A stretch of 64,000 bases of DNA. Source: Spirodela intermedia (taxonomy: Eukaryota > Streptophyta > Magnoliopsida > Alismatales > Araceae). Shown here piece by piece: positions 1-11,512 of this stretch. The notes beneath the pieces are model-generated. The model saw only the letters and a list, made by a program, of their open reading frames with translations, searched no databases and had not been told where the DNA came from. The stretch lies in NCBI GenBank assembly GCA_902729315.2, contig LR746272.1, positions 12,786,327 through 12,850,326 on the forward strand, in the 5' to 3' direction. The translations under genes and the position numbers were made by a program. How positions within the stretch are numbered: the stretch's first letter is position 1; each line of letters begins with the position of its first letter.

Positions 1-3000
1 AGAATGACTGATGTAACTGGCAAAATATCATTACCTTGTCCCATGAATGCCCGAAAAATTCATTGACTGAGGCTGCATTCTGAGCATACATAAGAGGAGA
101 AATCCAGTAACCCCAAATCCACCAATCGGGGATGCTCTCTGTGAACATTAAAAATGGTATCAGTAGGATGCATCCCGTGCATGTTGTATATCAACTAATA
201 AAAAAGAATCTCAGTTTTACCTCTGGAAAGAATAAATCCTCCAAGAATCATGACGATCAGCAATGCAAAAGATCCAAACGTATTTGCTACAATCATATTT
301 CGACCTAAAGATGCCATAATACGGAAGAGAGATAAAGACATCTGGTGTAAAAAGAAAATTATCGCGAACTGACCGAGGAACCTGTAGAAAAAAATATGTG
401 CAGCACGTAGGAATAAGGTTCTGAACTTGAACTGCCCAGAAAAATTCATGCAGGCGTCATCGAGGCATAAAACAAGGAATTACCTCGTAATATGGGGATC
501 ATAACCAACCACATAATATGTGACTACAACCCAAAGGGCAGACTCTAGAAAAGATGTAGGAATAGTCAGCAACCATGACGGAAGGGCATATATCCAGGAT
601 GGATAGAAGTGCAAGTCCCTGTGCTTGTAGATCACTGGAAGCTTTTGTATCAGTAATGCAACCTCTGTGAATCCGTTGAACATAATCATTATCATGGCGA
701 AATACAGCGCGCCAAGATAAACAATTCCATCATCTATCGTGTCATGCTCCATTGTTGTCCGGAAAAAAACTGTCATTGTTATGAGAGCAGAAAGTAGGAG
801 CTGCAAGATAGCACCTCATTAGTTTCCAGAGTTTTTTCTAATATCGAAGGCCGTAATTTCAGAAAATCATAGCCAACATATGACAGATTCAGACACCATG
901 AATACATTCTAGCACTAACTTTCCTACTCCAAGATATCCCTTTTTTTCATCTATGTTAGCATTACGTTAGATGTTAAATAATACTAAAGCTAGATATTCG
1001 GTAATGTCAGTAACAAATACAACAGAGATACTCATCAAACATGAAACGATAATTAATTAACACCTAAATATCATCAATAAAAATAATCGTTCAGAAAAAA
1101 TTCGAATGCAGAATTCAACTAAGAATATTTTCATACTGACCCCTTTTCAATACTAGTTTGAAAATATATTGAACGTTTAATCCATTATTCTTTAGAATGT
1201 CCTTTGAGAACTATTTAAATTTATCAATAAATATAATTGAAACATCAAAAGCACAAAGGGAGGTACAACAATAAACTGAGAAACTTACTTGAATGAATTT
1301 AAAGATATAAATGAATGAATTTCTCTTCATTAATAGCAACTGCCAGGAGAAGTTGACTTTGAGAAGTTCAAATCTCTTTTTTCCATATGTAGAAGTTGAC
1401 AAGGCTGAAGGGAGGTTGCTCTCTCTGTTGAACGGAACACCTAAATCGTGGGACAAATTCTTGCCAACCCAGTAATGCCGGAAAGCCTCAGCAAATTTTG
1501 TCACAGATACATACTGATATGGGCAATCAGAAGAATACCAGTATTGTTGCTGGTCTTTCTTCGATGTGACCTAAAAAAATAAGTAGAAAATGAAAGCATA
1601 AAGTAGTGAGGAGCTATGATCTTCAGTACATAGATGCGGTATCAAGTGTGAACACAAATACACAGGATGCAATGAACACCTGTAAATATAAGACGAAGGA
1701 ATAGAAGGGATTTAAATATATATTCTCATACTTATCACCCAGTAAAATCAAAAAAATAATGCATAAGCTTTTAGGAAGATTGTTGATTTATGGGGAAAAA
1801 AAAATAGCAAAGCACTTCCAGGTCTTAATAGTATTAGGAAATTCAATGGTGTTACCATAGCACATAAATCCTAGAACCTAGGGTCAACATGTTTACATGT
1901 TTGTCTGACACCAACATGCCAACGCAGATGCTTTAATGCTTCGGAAGTAATCACCGAATCATAAAATTTGACTCATTGTACTTACTTCTTGAAGGAAATC
2001 TGCTATATTCTTGCGCTCAGGGCATCTGAAGCCCATTGCTACAAAGAAATCCTGGGCAGCTTCACGAGGGCCCTGGTATATTATCTGCCCTTCACAGATA
2101 AGGATTATGTCATCAAATAGTTCATAAGTTTCAGGAGCTGGTTGCAACAGGGATATGACTGTCGTCCCGCCAAGGGAGTGAGTTGAATGCCTAAGATACT
2201 TGATGATCTCGTATGCTGTTGTACTGTCGAGACCTGTCGATATCTCATCCATGAATAATACTCTGGCAGGCCCAACTAATAGTTCACCTGAAACCGCACG
2301 GATTGATCGTTTAAAACTCCAACAGACACTGTCTAAGGAAGAAAGAACAAATTTTAAAAATGTGAATAAATAAATCAACCCTCTTATTAACCTGTACTGA
2401 GGCGTTTCTTCTGTCCCCCTGAGATCCCTTTGATCATATCATCCCCCACTGGTGTGTCGGCACAGATGTCCAACCCTAAAATCTTTGGCATGAAAAGGTG
2501 TAGAAGTTTAGAAAACTACGGAAAGCATGACCACCAATGTAAAAAATGCACAATAAGTAGTTTTTTCGATAAAATAAACGGATAAGCGCTCTTATTAAGT
2601 TAGAAACCTAATCTACGGCCTCGCAGAGCTGGTCCTAATCACAGAACTATCTGCTCCTATTGATCCCACATCAGTCGTTTATTTTTTCCTTTTTTTTTAA
2701 AGCAACCTCCAAAGGAAAATATAATTTGTATCATGATGCCTTTTATTTAAAGTAAAGCATACAGAGAAACCATAGTTTAACGTAGTCATTTTCAAGCATC
2801 TCTATGCACGGCCTTGAGAACTGGTCAGTTTGGACTGCATCCCATAAACTAGATCAGAAATGGCCACAACTGTTCCAATTCCACTGCTTTCAGTTTGAAA
2901 CTGGTACATATGAATGAAAGATAGAAACCAGAGAAAATGGCTGAAGTTAATTAAAGCACGCCAGTTGTTAAAAAAAAAAAACGAAGCCTCTTAAAATGAA

Positions 3001-6000
3001 ACGACAAATATTTCAGAGAAATGGATACCATAGAGAGGTAAAATTACTACCTTGATAATAAACTCAACAACGAGGCTTGTTTCTGGGCCACCCAAGGCTA
3101 ATCCCTGCGAACAAAAAGGAATTAGAATAATCTGAATATCTGGCAGAATTATCAGAAAGCAAAGCACCTTGAATGGAAGAATTAATACCTTCATAAATAA
3201 ATCAATATCTTCGTCAGGCTTTATTCCAGCGTTTTTCTCTCTCCTAGCAAGTTCCAACAGCATATCTACAGGAGGTAGATTGTTTCACTAAGACATGAGT
3301 AAAACAACATGCAAATTATTAATTCAGGCATTACCATATTTAAATCCAACTCCTTGGCAGCGTGCTGCAAATTCAAGAGTTTCCCTGACTGTCAACTCTC
3401 CTGTATGCGAGTCCTGCTGACTAACATAAGCGGCTGTCGTTTGGGGAATAAACTCACTCAATTTATGCCCATTGTAAGCGATGCTCCCCGACATCTGCAA
3501 TTCAATGCAGTTTGATAAGTGGACAGTGAAAGATGGACATATTTTGATGAGGGTTACACGTTCCAAAACATTTGGATTTCAAAAAACCAGACAAAGTCTC
3601 AATTTTTATCAGTTGATAAATGAAGTTATCAGATATAATAAATATATCAGCACAGGAAGATTCAAGTTATACGGATTAAACTAAGCTAGACGACTTCTCC
3701 TTTCTTACTTACCTTTTGATTATGGTATGGTATTGTCAAATCTTTCAAACATTTGGCTCAAAACGAGTTATTTCTACTGAAATCCTCAGAGAAAAACTCT
3801 CCTGGAAGGAGAAATGAAGCAGGGATACAAGCTGAGGATCATCAAATATGGGCACACTCTGCTTTCTTTGGTGTTCAAGTGTCCGGATGAGGCAATCCAA
3901 TGACACCCTATTCGGTTTTGTTACGGAACAGGTAATGAGAGTGTTACAGGAGAAGTGTTACGGGAGAGGCATAGTATTTTAAGCTGTGTCTGATGGGATT
4001 TTGCTGAGGAAAGCAACATCCTATCTTTGAAGTTAATGTAAAACGTTGACAGATGCAGAACCTGATCGGGTAAAAGTCAGGGCAATGAATTGCAATAAGT
4101 CCACTACATATGTTGGAGGTTTCGTAACATATTTTTCAGAGAGATAACTGGTATGGAGATTCAAAAGTAAAAGTGTTTCATTAACCTTTGAGATGAACAG
4201 AAAATTTAGATTATTTGAAATTAAAGTTTAGACTATTTTTGACAGATAATTAGTTGTATCCACATAAAATGGTTGAAGAGAAAAATTGGAGCGCTTCGTT
4301 TGATAAAATATTTGGATTCCTGAAAACTAGATTTGTCGTGTTCCTCATGTAAGGATAGACTTGTTCTTTGAGTTCACCTCTGTTAAGATTTAACGCCAAC
4401 CTTCTAATATTTTAACAAGAGAATTTTACATTTCGATGCATAATGCTGGGTAGACAGGCATATCATTTAACACAAAATGATGACTGTTAAAATTAGAATC
4501 ATCTAGAAACATAAATCTGTCAGAGCATTGAAAAATATCAATACCTGTAAATCAGATCCAAGCCGTCCAGCAAGTGCCAATAACAAAGTTGTCTTCCCGG
4601 AACTTGGAGGTCCCAAAAGCAGGGTCATTCTGTCAAATGACCAGTCGATCAGAGACCCATAGGACAATAGAATAATCAGTTGGCGGTAGGAGAGGGTATT
4701 TTGTACAGAAATATTTAACCTTGCAGGGCGAATTATCCCACTAATATTATCCAGTATAGGCAATTTCTTCCTTCCTCCTGAGAAAATTTTCAGCTGCCTT
4801 AAAAGAGCCTTGACAATAAAGAGAGACGAATTAGAAAACCTTAGAACAAAAAACTTTGGGACTATTGACTGGAAATAAGACCTGACAAACTGGGTTATAG
4901 TATTAGATCATAAACTCTATCACTCCCAAAATATCAACGTTCCATGAGATCAGATAACAAGGATCTATCAACCAGACTAGCCCTGGACAATTCTATCCAT
5001 ATTTAATTCAATCAGACCAAATATAGCGACAGAAAGGCTTACTGTGAGTCTATTTTTCTACGAATGTCTAGTATGAGTTGAAGGCAAAGTTCTCTACATG
5101 AACGCTTATGCAGCAAAAGTAACCAGCTTACCTCTGCCATGTTAATAAGAAAGTTGGGAATTGTAGGCAAAGCACGGCTTCCAACGTGAATATATGCATC
5201 TACTTTCAGCTGCTGGAATCGAACCTCAATCAAAGGAAGGTCAAGACCAACGCTGCCATGCAAAGAAGAAGAATAATCTCATTACCCGAGTCTATAATGG
5301 AATTTATAGGCACTCAAAATGATAGGTTAATACCACAAACCATATTTCCTCTGATCAAGAATATTCTCCAGACTCATTTCAACCAAACCCCCCCTCCCCC
5401 CACCCTATTCGAAGATAAAGAAATATGAAACGGAAAACCTTCATAGAAAAAAAAAGAAAAGAAGAAGATATAGCAACGTTCTAGAAATAATATCAGGAAC
5501 ATCTGCCTGCTCTGAATAAAATAACAATCTCCATTTCCTCAGATAAAATATTCTGAACAATACTATAAAGTATTGAGCTAAAATAATGGAAAATTCGGGT
5601 AAGAATTAGATTAATCAGAAGATAACATATAGTGAGAGGAAAGCAGAACTAATACAAATAAAATATGAACAAAACATTAAACGGTAAAAACACGTCGTAT
5701 AAGACTCCTTACAAAATCAAGCGACTGCAACAGTCTCTCCTTCTTGATGGAAAAAAAAGAGATATATAGAATTATGAAAACCAGGATTTTGTATTTTAAA
5801 TTGAATAAAACAGAAAGAAATCATACTTTTCTATAAGAAAGATTCAAAAACGAAGAAGAAACTGGAAACTGATGGTAAAGCGGCAAAAAAATGTAAGAGA
5901 ATAAGTGGAGAAAAGAAAATACAACAATGCTTTTAAAAAATATATTCTGATAAGTCATAGTAAAAGTTATTTAATTATAAAATTGGAAGAAGATTTCAAA

Positions 6001-6677
6001 ACCAAATAGGAAGCAAAGAATACCCAAAATGAGCAAAGTAGCCCGCAAAGACAGAGAACGGAAGATCCAGGGGAAGGGGAAACTTGTTTGCATGAAAAAA
6101 AATTGAACTTCTGAAAATTCAAATGAAATTCAGTTGGAAAAATGGATAGGATGAAACGGATTGCTTAGAGGAATCTGGAACAGAGAAATTTAGAGCATTG
6201 AGAATCGCAGCCATTTGAACAAGCCAGACGGACAGCAGCTCTCGTAAATGAGTCCTTTTCGTTCACACAAAAAAATTAAAGAACGTGAAATGAACTCGCT
6301 GACTGCAGGCGCAGCAACAGATTACAATTACGGTGAAGCAGAGAACAATGATGTGGGAAAGCATCGCCACCTTCTCAGAGAAAGAGTACTTACGCATCAA
6401 TTCTCCGCCGAATCCGCTCAAAGAGGTCCTCAGCATCGCCATTTTTCGCCAGCAGCCGATCAATGACAGCCGTCCGATCAGAACACGCAAGGCTTGATAT
6501 GTCAATCTCGGAGAAGCCACCCGCAGAACTGCGAAGCAACCCCCTCCGCACGCGGTTGTACGTCGGAAGCCGCTCCAGTGCCGCCCACCGCAGCTCCTCC
6601 TCCTCATCGCCATCTAATTCCCGGAATGAGTTCGACCTCGAGAACGCACCCTCGCCGTTCCCGTACGGCGCCCACAT
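1..6677 (-). CDS. ABCG32: Full-size PDR-type ABC transporter, ABCG32/PEC1-like (5' half, partial)
   Basis: This is the N-terminal half of a plasma-membrane pleiotropic-drug-resistance ABC transporter; the Arabidopsis relative ABCG32 exports cutin precursors. Thirteen exons read in frame (minus strand): 6394-6677, 5132-5252, 4720-4808, 4545-4629, 3335-3494, 3189-3265, 3051-3104, 2392-2482, 1986-2287, 1289-1570, 484-800, 221-381 and 35-138, all with GT/AG borders, giving about 709 residues of an expected 1420 or so. Visible motifs are Walker [10 protein letters not shown] (4545-4629), signature SGGQKKR (2392-2482), Walker B VLFMDE (1986-2287), and the first transmembrane domain in 484-800 and 221-381. 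The N-terminal [15 protein letters not shown] and [12 protein letters not shown] strings are typical of this clade. The ATG at 6677 is used because the upstream in-frame codon is TTG. The second nucleotide-binding and transmembrane halves lie beyond the left edge. Assignment to ABCG32 rather than another PDR rests on remembered similarity. No lesion is seen. Confidence 0.93.
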
Positions 6678-7036
6678 CTGGATCCACAAACCCTAAAACC
6701 AGGACTCCCGAGCCCGCGCACTGTGTGGAAGAGCAGGGGAGTGAGACGAATATAGGGAGAGGAGGTAGGGCCCTTAAATGGCGCCAGAGGAAGCATCGGC
6801 GGCACCAGCAGCATTGGGGCCGGAAAGACGATGGCTGAGTGATTAAGGCCGACGAATTCGAAGGCAAATGTGGGGTTGTTGAGCAGTGCATTTAATGCCC
6901 ATGTCTTACCCCTTTCCCTCTCTACCTCTCTCCACCTCCTCTTCCCTCCTGCTCCCCACAGGCAAAGATGATGAGAGAGGAACACTCTCTTAAGCATCTT
7001 GCGGAAGATTGAACTAGAGAGAGAGACCACCGATAC

Positions 7037-7039
7037 AGG

Positions 7040-7074
<35 letters not shown>

Positions 7075-7075
7075 G
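7037..7075. repeat. (GA)n-rich tract in the ABCG32-like upstream region
   Basis: Near-perfect AG dinucleotide run with a few interruptions, about 360 bp upstream of the ABCG start. It reads as CT-rich on the gene's own strand, as is common in plant leaders. Confidence 0.85.
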
Positions 7076-8445
7076 GACAGACGGACGCAGAAAAAGAAGA
7101 GAGAGAGAGGCAGAAACAGTGAGCTCCAGAGTTTGGGACCGTTCAGTGATCTGAGGTTTAAAGGAGGAAGGCGGAGGAAACGGTTGCAGGGAAGAGGCGG
7201 GAGTGTACACTGTCTCGCACGGCTACCCTGAGCCGCGTGATCCTGTCCGCCACTTCTCCGATCGACGATGAGAACGCGACAGAGCAGGTAGCTATTCTTT
7301 GAATTCCGCGCAACGTACGGAATTAATCCGACTCGTAGGGATTCTAAGGACGGGGGGAGAAAGGGGGGGGTCACACGTGAACGACCCCGTCGTCGCCAAG
7401 AGCATGACCGCCAAGTAAATAGATGTCCGGGCTGGTAGGCCGGTCCGATTCCCGCCATAAATGAGGTCCGAGCGGGGTCCAATCTAAAGCCCAGACCAAC
7501 AGCGACCGGTCCCCCGGTTTCAGGTCGTGGGGCTCGCACGTGGCGCGGGCCTCGTGTGAGATCCAGACCCACGTTGATCCACCAGGCCGGACCACGTCTG
7601 GGCTGCAGCTGGTGGACCCTTCCCCCCGGTTCACAATGCCCCCAGCTGTCCGAAGCTCTTCGGCCTGTCGTCTTCGTCGGTGGGGTTCAATAAACTGGTT
7701 TAATGGCAATTATCCGGGTGATGGTGACGTGTGATGTTGGCCGACTCGGACGGGCCCCACGAAACCGGTTCACGAAGACCGAATTTTATCAAATAGAGAG
7801 TTTTTTTTCTAGTGGTGGAAATAAGAGGGTGTCTGACGTAAAACAACTCCCAACGACCACCTGCTGGCTCTCTGGTGGTGAGTAGAATTATTGACCTCTC
7901 TTTTCCGATGAACTGCTAGATTCCCTCTTGGATTCCAGCTCATAATCGGCTCATCATTCATTCTCCCTCCTCGACTTCAATAACGCCGATGCCTTCTGGC
8001 TGGGGGAGGAGGGAAGAAGGAGAAGGAGAGATGGACGGAGGACGGCGTTCACACATCTGCCAGTAAATGGACGGCGCTTTCCCGTGCCGGCATTCACGGC
8101 GGCGCCGCCGCCCCCGGGGCTAACCCTTTTTTTTTTCCTCGGCCGCGGCTGCGCCTCTTCCGGCGAGCCAGCGGAGGACGGCGGCATTAAACGTTGGGAA
8201 GAGAAGGGGAGACCGCGTAGAGGTCCCGTGATGGCCTGCTGTCCACGCCCATCTGGATGCAGAAGCCGGCGAATATCACGTCATCTCTCTCTCTCTCTCT
8301 CTTCCCATCTCGTCACGTCACGTCCTCTTCTCTGTATCGGTCTCTTATCTCCGTTTCTAGAAGGTAACACCGCGGGATATGAAGACATGGAGAGGATGGT
8401 TCCACTTTTTATTAAAGACGAGGAGACGCGAGGGGAATTCGCCCA

Positions 8446-9206
8446 TTGACCCGTTATCGGGAATCCATGCCCGAGTAACTCTGTAATGGTCACCGACTTC
8501 CGAGGTCAACTATCGTTCGATGAGTAAATTCTCCGTCAACGTGTTAGCTCGCCTCAGATTTGTGGTCAACTGGCATTTATGTTTTAATGGTTTAATGTGA
8601 TTCCTGTGCTTGCTTCATAGGTCAAGGGACATAGTTGGGGAGAGAGTAAGGTATTCAAATGAAACAGGAATAGTCGTTGACCTCTATGGTCGACTATCTA
8701 TCTCCTATTAGACCGTAATTACTGCGGATTGCGTCTTAATCTGGTAGGCCGGCGGGAACGATCGAGATGAGAGTGAATGAGAGAGATGGTATTGAAGTGT
8801 GATGTTAATCTGTACGCCATGTAGCGGGAAATTCGTGTTTGGATGTAAATACTGACAGTCGGCGACTTCGACGAAGCCAACGTGTATTCAATCTAAACCC
8901 TTGGTCAACGCATTAGCTCAACGTCTAAGCGGCTACATTTGGACGAGTATTGCGATTGAGTGGGTCGTCTAAGCGGACTACATTTAGATCGTGGTGGGAC
9001 TGTGACATTTTTGTCATCGGAGATCACGTTCTGATAAGTCAGGAACAACAGTTGCTGACTTTGACGGTCAACTATATATATTGCGGTGAGTAAACTACGG
9101 GTCAACATGTTAGGTTATCTCATAGAATATGATATCTTGGTGCATTCTATACCATTTTTTTTGAAATGATTTAATGCCCCATATGTGCGGTCGTTTGGTA
9201 GGTCAA
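8446..9206. promoter_or_regulatory. Cluster of W-box-like TTGAC cores in diverged direct repeats
   Basis: Eleven TTGAC cores on either strand, at 8446, 8504, 8534, 8564, 8620, 8677, 8903, 9061, 9066, 9100 and 9201; most are TTGACC/GGTCAA. WRKY factors bind TTGAC[CT], so this could be a WRKY-responsive region. The block near 8500-8640 resembles 9060-9212 in the order of words (GGTCAACTAT, GAGTAAA, GTCAAC.TGTTAG, TTTAATG, TAGGTCAAG), so part of the density comes from duplication. Function is inferred only. Confidence 0.4.
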
Positions 9207-9221
9207 GGCGACCTACCAGGT

Positions 9222-9222
<1 letters not shown>

Positions 9223-9267
<45 letters not shown>
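9223..9267 (+). repeat. (GA)22 microsatellite
   Basis: Uninterrupted GA dinucleotide run upstream of PnsB3. Confidence 0.97.
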
Positions 9268-9270
<3 letters not shown>

Positions 9271-9678
9271 AATTCATATTGGGCCTGATGGGCCATCCCA
9301 CAGTTTTTTTCTGGTCCAAGCCCGTAAGAGCTAACTGGGCCGGGATGACCTACGTCCGTTGACGACGGTACGGACGAGAAATACTAGAGAGTAATTATAT
9401 GGCAAAATGATCGGACCTCTGGTTTAATGGACTCCTAGAGTTCACCGGATGGACTATGAGTCGCCTCATGGTAGCTGTTGGAAATCGATCGGACGGTGCC
9501 GAGAAGTTCAGAGGATGACCATATGATGCGAAAGATTCCACATCTTTTTCGGGCTTCTAGTGCCTTCTTCTCCCTTTCTACTCGACCGTGCCCGCGGGAA
9601 CTGCGTGTGGCGAAGAGTGCGACCGCGTGGCGGCTGGGGAGCTCTGCAAGGAAGAGAGAGAGAGAGAGAGAGAGGAGA

Positions 9679-10834
9679 ATGGCGAACACGAGCGTTGTCT
9701 CGGTTCCTCTGCAAGTGCGAAAGAAGAACTCGGTGAATGCTGTTTTCTCGTCTTCTGCTGCTAGCGCTCGACCGATCTGCAGCTTTCCTCCGACAATCCG
9801 TCCCTTATCGTTCAGGAAAGGAAAAGGCTATATTTCTCTCACTCTCCCTTCGGATTCTTCGCGTTCAGCCGTGGAATCGTTGAATCCTTCACTGTCCGAA
9901 GAGGGGAAGCCTCAGATCGAGCTCGAATTCATCTCGGTAATAAGCTGTCTGTTGTACTCTCGCCGAATATTCCCCTCCCCTTTCTCTTATCCTGTTTCTC
10001 TCTTCTTGCTTTACTCTTTAACAGCCAAAGCCAGAGGCCGATGGATCGTACCAGAGGCAGAGCGCGACGGCCGACAGCGGCGAGAAACTTCTCCGTAACA
10101 TCATGCTCGACAACAAGATCGAACTGTACGCCACCTACGTAAGTTAGAAACAAATCCGACGGGATAAACGTCGTGCAAGAACCGGTCGACTCTTCATCTC
10201 TCTCTACTCTGCAGGGGAAAGTGATGAACTGCGGAGGCGGGGGAAGCTGCGGAACTTGCATTGTGGAGGTTCGGTCTTGAAAGACGATTTGATTACCTTC
10301 AGCTATCCCCCACGTTGTCACATTCTCTTCGTCCCTCTCCAATCTCCCCCCCCCCCTCCCGTCTTCCGTACTCCCATGCAACTCCGACGAAGCCAGTGAC
10401 AGCCCTATGCGAAATTAATCGAGGTTTTTTTCAGTGTTCTCTGATTTGATTGAACTTTTTCTGCACCGTCATCCTGTCTCGCAGATCATCGAGGGGAAGG
10501 AACTCCTGAACGAACCAACCAACACCGAGGGACGATATCTGAAGAAGGTAGGCTCGACCGCCCTCGTTTCCCCTGTCCGCATTTCGAAATGCCATCATCT
10601 CTGAACTGGAACAACATCGCAGAAACCCGAATCCTGGAGGCTCGCATGCCAGACTATAGTCGGGAACAAGGAGAACTCTGGCAAGGTACGATGAATTAAT
10701 TTATCGCCATTCCTGTAGAACTAAGCCTTCAGCCACACAGTTCTTTAATCCTGGCTTCTGATCGATCGGCGATTCCCTGCTATCTCTGCTCGTCTCAGGT
10801 GGTCGTTCAGCGCATTCCCCAGCGGAAGAAATGA
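9679..10834 (+). CDS. PnsB3: Photosynthetic NDH subcomplex B subunit 3 (2Fe-2S ferredoxin-like)
   Basis: Nuclear-encoded chloroplast protein of the thylakoid NDH complex (subcomplex B, also called NDF4), which serves cyclic electron flow around photosystem I. Six exons: 9679-9936, 10025-10138, 10215-10268, 10485-10547, 10623-10685 and 10799-10834, all phase 0 with GT/AG borders, give 195 residues. The first 75 or so residues are a Ser/Arg-rich chloroplast transit region. The cluster cysteines are C130, C136, C139 and C172, in NCGGGGSCGTC and RLACQT; the x5 spacing between the first two differs from classic plant ferredoxin (x4) but agrees with this family as I recall it. LLRNIMLDNKIELYA and the end VVQR.PQ.KK are also typical. 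A GA run lies directly before the start codon. The gene converges on ISS1, whose stop is about 680 bp away. No lesion is seen. Confidence 0.93.
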
Positions 10835-11512
10835 CGCTCGAAGATTGTGGATCTTGGGAATTTGTTGAAGCTCGGTCGCTCGATCCACGATGCTTCCGAC
10901 GTTGTTCTAGTGTTGAAAAAGGAATACGAGTTGTTATTATTCAGAGGAAAAACAGACTGATACTTGCATTTTTCCGATGTGGGACTAATCTTCCAAGGGG
11001 TTCCGAGAATCTGTCTGGGCCGGGGGTGGTCTTTGTTGGGCTGGCCCAAGTTAAAAATCTGGGCCCAGGTTGTGGAAAGTAGCTGGGGCATGAGTCAGGC
11101 TGATTCGATTAGTTTTTAAAAATAAGATCAAAATTACAAAATAAAGTATAGATTCGAACTGAGAAAGGACAGGTGCATAGAACCATTTCCCCATCTGGGC
11201 ATGAGTCAGGATGATTCCATTATTATCAATAATTAAAATAAATTCCACCTGAGAAAAAAAACCCTGGTAATAGTTTCCTCACTATCCAAAAGAATAAAAC
11301 CATTTTTCCTGCAGATGGGTCGGTGAGGCCAGGAAGGTTTGATGAACCAATCAATCTTGCAGTCTTCTGCAAGGATTGCAATCAAAGAGCGAAGAAGAAG
11401 AAGAAGAAGAAGCCGGTCGAACTTCTCCACCTTCGTCAGAGGAGCTCGCTCATCTGGTGGAATCTGCCCCCGGCGAAAGGTGGAGCCATCCTCGTCGTCG
11501 TCTTCGTCATGG
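10835..11512. other. Convergent intergenic region (3' ends of PnsB3 and ISS1)
   Basis: No gene is seen. It should hold both 3' UTRs. A weakly repeated stretch, with GGGGCATGAGTCAGGCTGATT near 11085 and a similar run near 11197, forms a short direct repeat. A (GAA)n run sits at 11392-11412. Confidence 0.6.

Larger units (their letters stand above)
6678..9678. other. Divergent intergenic region between ABCG32-like gene and PnsB3
   Basis: About 3 kb separates the two divergent start codons, so both promoters should lie here. A GA-rich block at 7012-7100, which reads CT-rich on the ABCG strand, probably marks the ABCG leader. A (GA)n tract at 9653-9675 abuts the PnsB3 start. The middle, 8440-9210, has repeated GGTCAA/TTGACC words and a loose direct repeat (see separate entries). 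No convincing coding exon was found. The short open frames here are low-complexity. Confidence 0.7.
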
